A stretch of 64,000 bases of DNA from Microbacterium nymphoidis (lineage in GTDB: Bacteria > Actinomycetota > Actinomycetes > Actinomycetales > Microbacteriaceae): contig NZ_JAJNOD010000004.1 of assembly GCF_021044885.1 (NCBI RefSeq), forward strand, positions 168,017-232,016, written 5' to 3'. Position 1 is the stretch's first letter; every line of letters starts with the position of its first letter. Below, one piece after another: positions 62,493 to 64,000 of this stretch. The position numbers were made by a program, and so were the translations under genes. Under the pieces are notes generated by a model that was not told where the DNA came from, did no database searches, and saw only the letters and a program-made list of their open reading frames with translations.

Positions 62493-63839
62493 ATGATCGA
62501 TGACACGGAAAACGGGGGCGGGGAGCACCTCGCCCCCGTCACCCCGTTGTTCGGACGGCGGGGAGAGAAGCCGGCCTCCGGTACGGGGGACGCGCGCACG
62601 GGTGCTGAGAATGAGCACCCCCGGCAAGCCGGATCGGCGGCCAGCAGCGACCCGATTCGGCAGCCACGCGAAATCGGCGCGCCGCGCCGGGTGCGATTCA
62701 CCGAAGTCGAGGATTCCACATCGGACGAAGCCGGGCGCTCTCGTCCTGGCGGAGCGTCCGGTGCATCCGCCGCGGGGCGTCACCGCGCCGGATCCGTGGA
62801 TCGGTATGACGCCGACGGCTGGTGGATCGATCCTGATGCGGATCCGGCACCGCAGGACTCCGAGTCCGACAGCTCCTCGGGCAGTGGCCCGAAGCGTCGG
62901 TCTGGCGTCGAGCCAGAGCCGCGCACGGGGTCGTCGGTGAAACGTAGCCCGGCCATGCGTGCCACGAACGGGGCGGATGCGGGGGAGCGCGACAACACGC
63001 CCCCGCTCATGCGGGCATCTGATCTCCTGAAGCCGGATGGCGAGCGATCGAGCCAGCCAGTTGCCCTTCCGACCCGGGGGTGGCGAGACTCGCGATCCGG
63101 CGAATCCTCCGCGGATGACCGCTCGTCATCGCCGCACGCGCACGGCGATCGGAGCAGCCGGCCGCCCGGGGAGGTTGTCGCGGATCACGGCGAGCGTTCG
63201 GCTGCGGACGCTACCGCTGCCGAGGGTTCCGACCTCCGTGCAGGTCTCGACGCCCGCCCCTCGCGTCCTGCGCAGCCAGCGCGGGCGCCCCGGCTCCGTC
63301 TGCTGGAGTCGTCCGCGCCGGAGCCCGATGACCACGCGGCACCGGAGGACCCCCAGACGCAGCGTGAACGGGGCGAGGCGGCACTACTCAAGAAGCTACG
63401 CGGACGGGGATTGTCGGTCCGGGAGGCGCGGGCTTTCGTGATCGGACTCGACATCGCACCGGAGATCGCCGACGACCTCGTCGACGAATTCCTCTCCCTC
63501 CGCTATCTCGATGACGCAGTCCTCGCTGAACAGCTGATCTACACGGCGACATCTCGCAAGGGTCAGGGACGCCGCGTGATCGCGCAGTCGCTGTCCGCGC
63601 GTGGGATCCCTCGCGAGGTCATCGACGCGGCCCTCGAGGAACTGCCCGACGATGACGATGAACGGGCGCTCGAATTCGCCCGGTCAAAGGCGCGCTCCCT
63701 TGCGAAGCTGGAGCCGGAGGTGGCGTTGCGACGGCTGCTTGGGCAGCTCGCCCGGCGTGGTTTCGGCGGGAGCAGCGCCATGCGTGCTGCCAAGACCGCG
63801 CTCAGCGAAGCCGGCGGATCGACGGTTCGGTTCCGCTGA
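62493..63839 (+). CDS. recX: Regulatory protein RecX with a long disordered N-terminal region
   Basis: Modulator of RecA filaments. The RecX fold occupies only about the last 155 residues (from ERGEAALLKKLRGRGLSVREARAF through RRLLGQLARRGFGGSSAM). The first 290 or so residues are Ser/Arg/Asp/Pro-rich low-complexity sequence, apart from a short RYDADGWWIDPDADPAP patch. At 448 residues it is about twice the usual length. The start may be ATG 62493 or TTG 62481. It follows recA by 62 bases, as usual. Confidence 0.88.
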   Translation: MIDDTENGGGEHLAPVTPLFGRRGEKPASGTGDARTGAENEHPRQAGSAASSDPIRQPREIGAPRRVRFTEVEDSTSDEAGRSRPGGASGASAAGRHRAGSVDRYDADGWWIDPDADPAPQDSESDSSSGSGPKRRSGVEPEPRTGSSVKRSPAMRATNGADAGERDNTPPLMRASDLLKPDGERSSQPVALPTRGWRDSRSGESSADDRSSSPHAHGDRSSRPPGEVVADHGERSAADATAAEGSDLRAGLDARPSRPAQPARAPRLRLLESSAPEPDDHAAPEDPQTQRERGEAALLKKLRGRGLSVREARAFVIGLDIAPEIADDLVDEFLSLRYLDDAVLAEQLIYTATSRKGQGRRVIAQSLSARGIPREVIDAALEELPDDDDERALEFARSKARSLAKLEPEVALRRLLGQLARRGFGGSSAMRAAKTALSEAGGSTVRFR

Positions 63840-63867
63840 CGCCCCCACACCACGCCGTCGGTAGCAT

Positions 63868-64000
<133 letters not shown>

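Overview
The window is a high-GC actinobacterial chromosome segment, most likely Microbacteriaceae and probably Microbacterium. This is inferred from gene content and order (ftsK-pgsA-cinA-clgR-DUF3046 then recA-recX; glmU-prs; rplY-pth-mfd), the base composition, GTG/TTG start use and many leaderless promoters. About 57 protein genes and one tRNA are supported. No rRNA, CRISPR, insertion sequence or prophage was seen.

0-14.2 kb is mostly housekeeping: the tail of an aldo/keto reductase, ispE, an Eis-like acetyltransferase, a lipoprotein, deoD, an ABC-F ATPase, an MFS protein, a CPA1 antiporter, an RluA-type pseudouridine synthase, a DedA protein and a MarR regulator. Then come tRNA-Gln(UUG), glmU and prs. 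The glmU start codon sits two bases after the body of the tRNA.

14.2-42.3 kb looks accessory, because it separates prs from rplY-pth-mfd, which are neighbours in many actinobacteria. It holds: an operon for transmembrane flavin electron transfer (FMN-binding lipoprotein, ApbE, NqrB/RnfD-like reductase fusion); aspS; a two-component system divergent from a MacB-like ABC transporter whose permease is frameshifted; corA; a five-gene translationally coupled operon (small one-TM peptide with a Trp/Cys-rich tail, ABC ATPase, small membrane protein, ABC permease, M50 intramembrane protease) that looks like an undescribed secreted-peptide system; gnd; and a divergent uronate regulon (uxaC and a LacI regulator facing a sugar ABC transporter, two TIM-barrel proteins, a Gfo/Idh oxidoreductase, fructuronate reductase, mannonate dehydratase and gluconokinase).

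42.3-64 kb returns to core genes: rplY, pth, mfd, a gamma-carbonic-anhydrase-like protein, nhaA, mazG, a Nudix hydrolase, dapA, RNase J, ftsK, pgsA, cinA, a ClgR-like regulator, DUF3046, a divergent MFS/winged-helix pair with a large palindromic operator, then recA and recX. mfd, ftsK and recA share a spaced promoter motif resembling the PafBC DNA-damage promoter, and recA also has a perfect actinobacterial LexA box. The window ends inside a (GCTGTC)n repeat.
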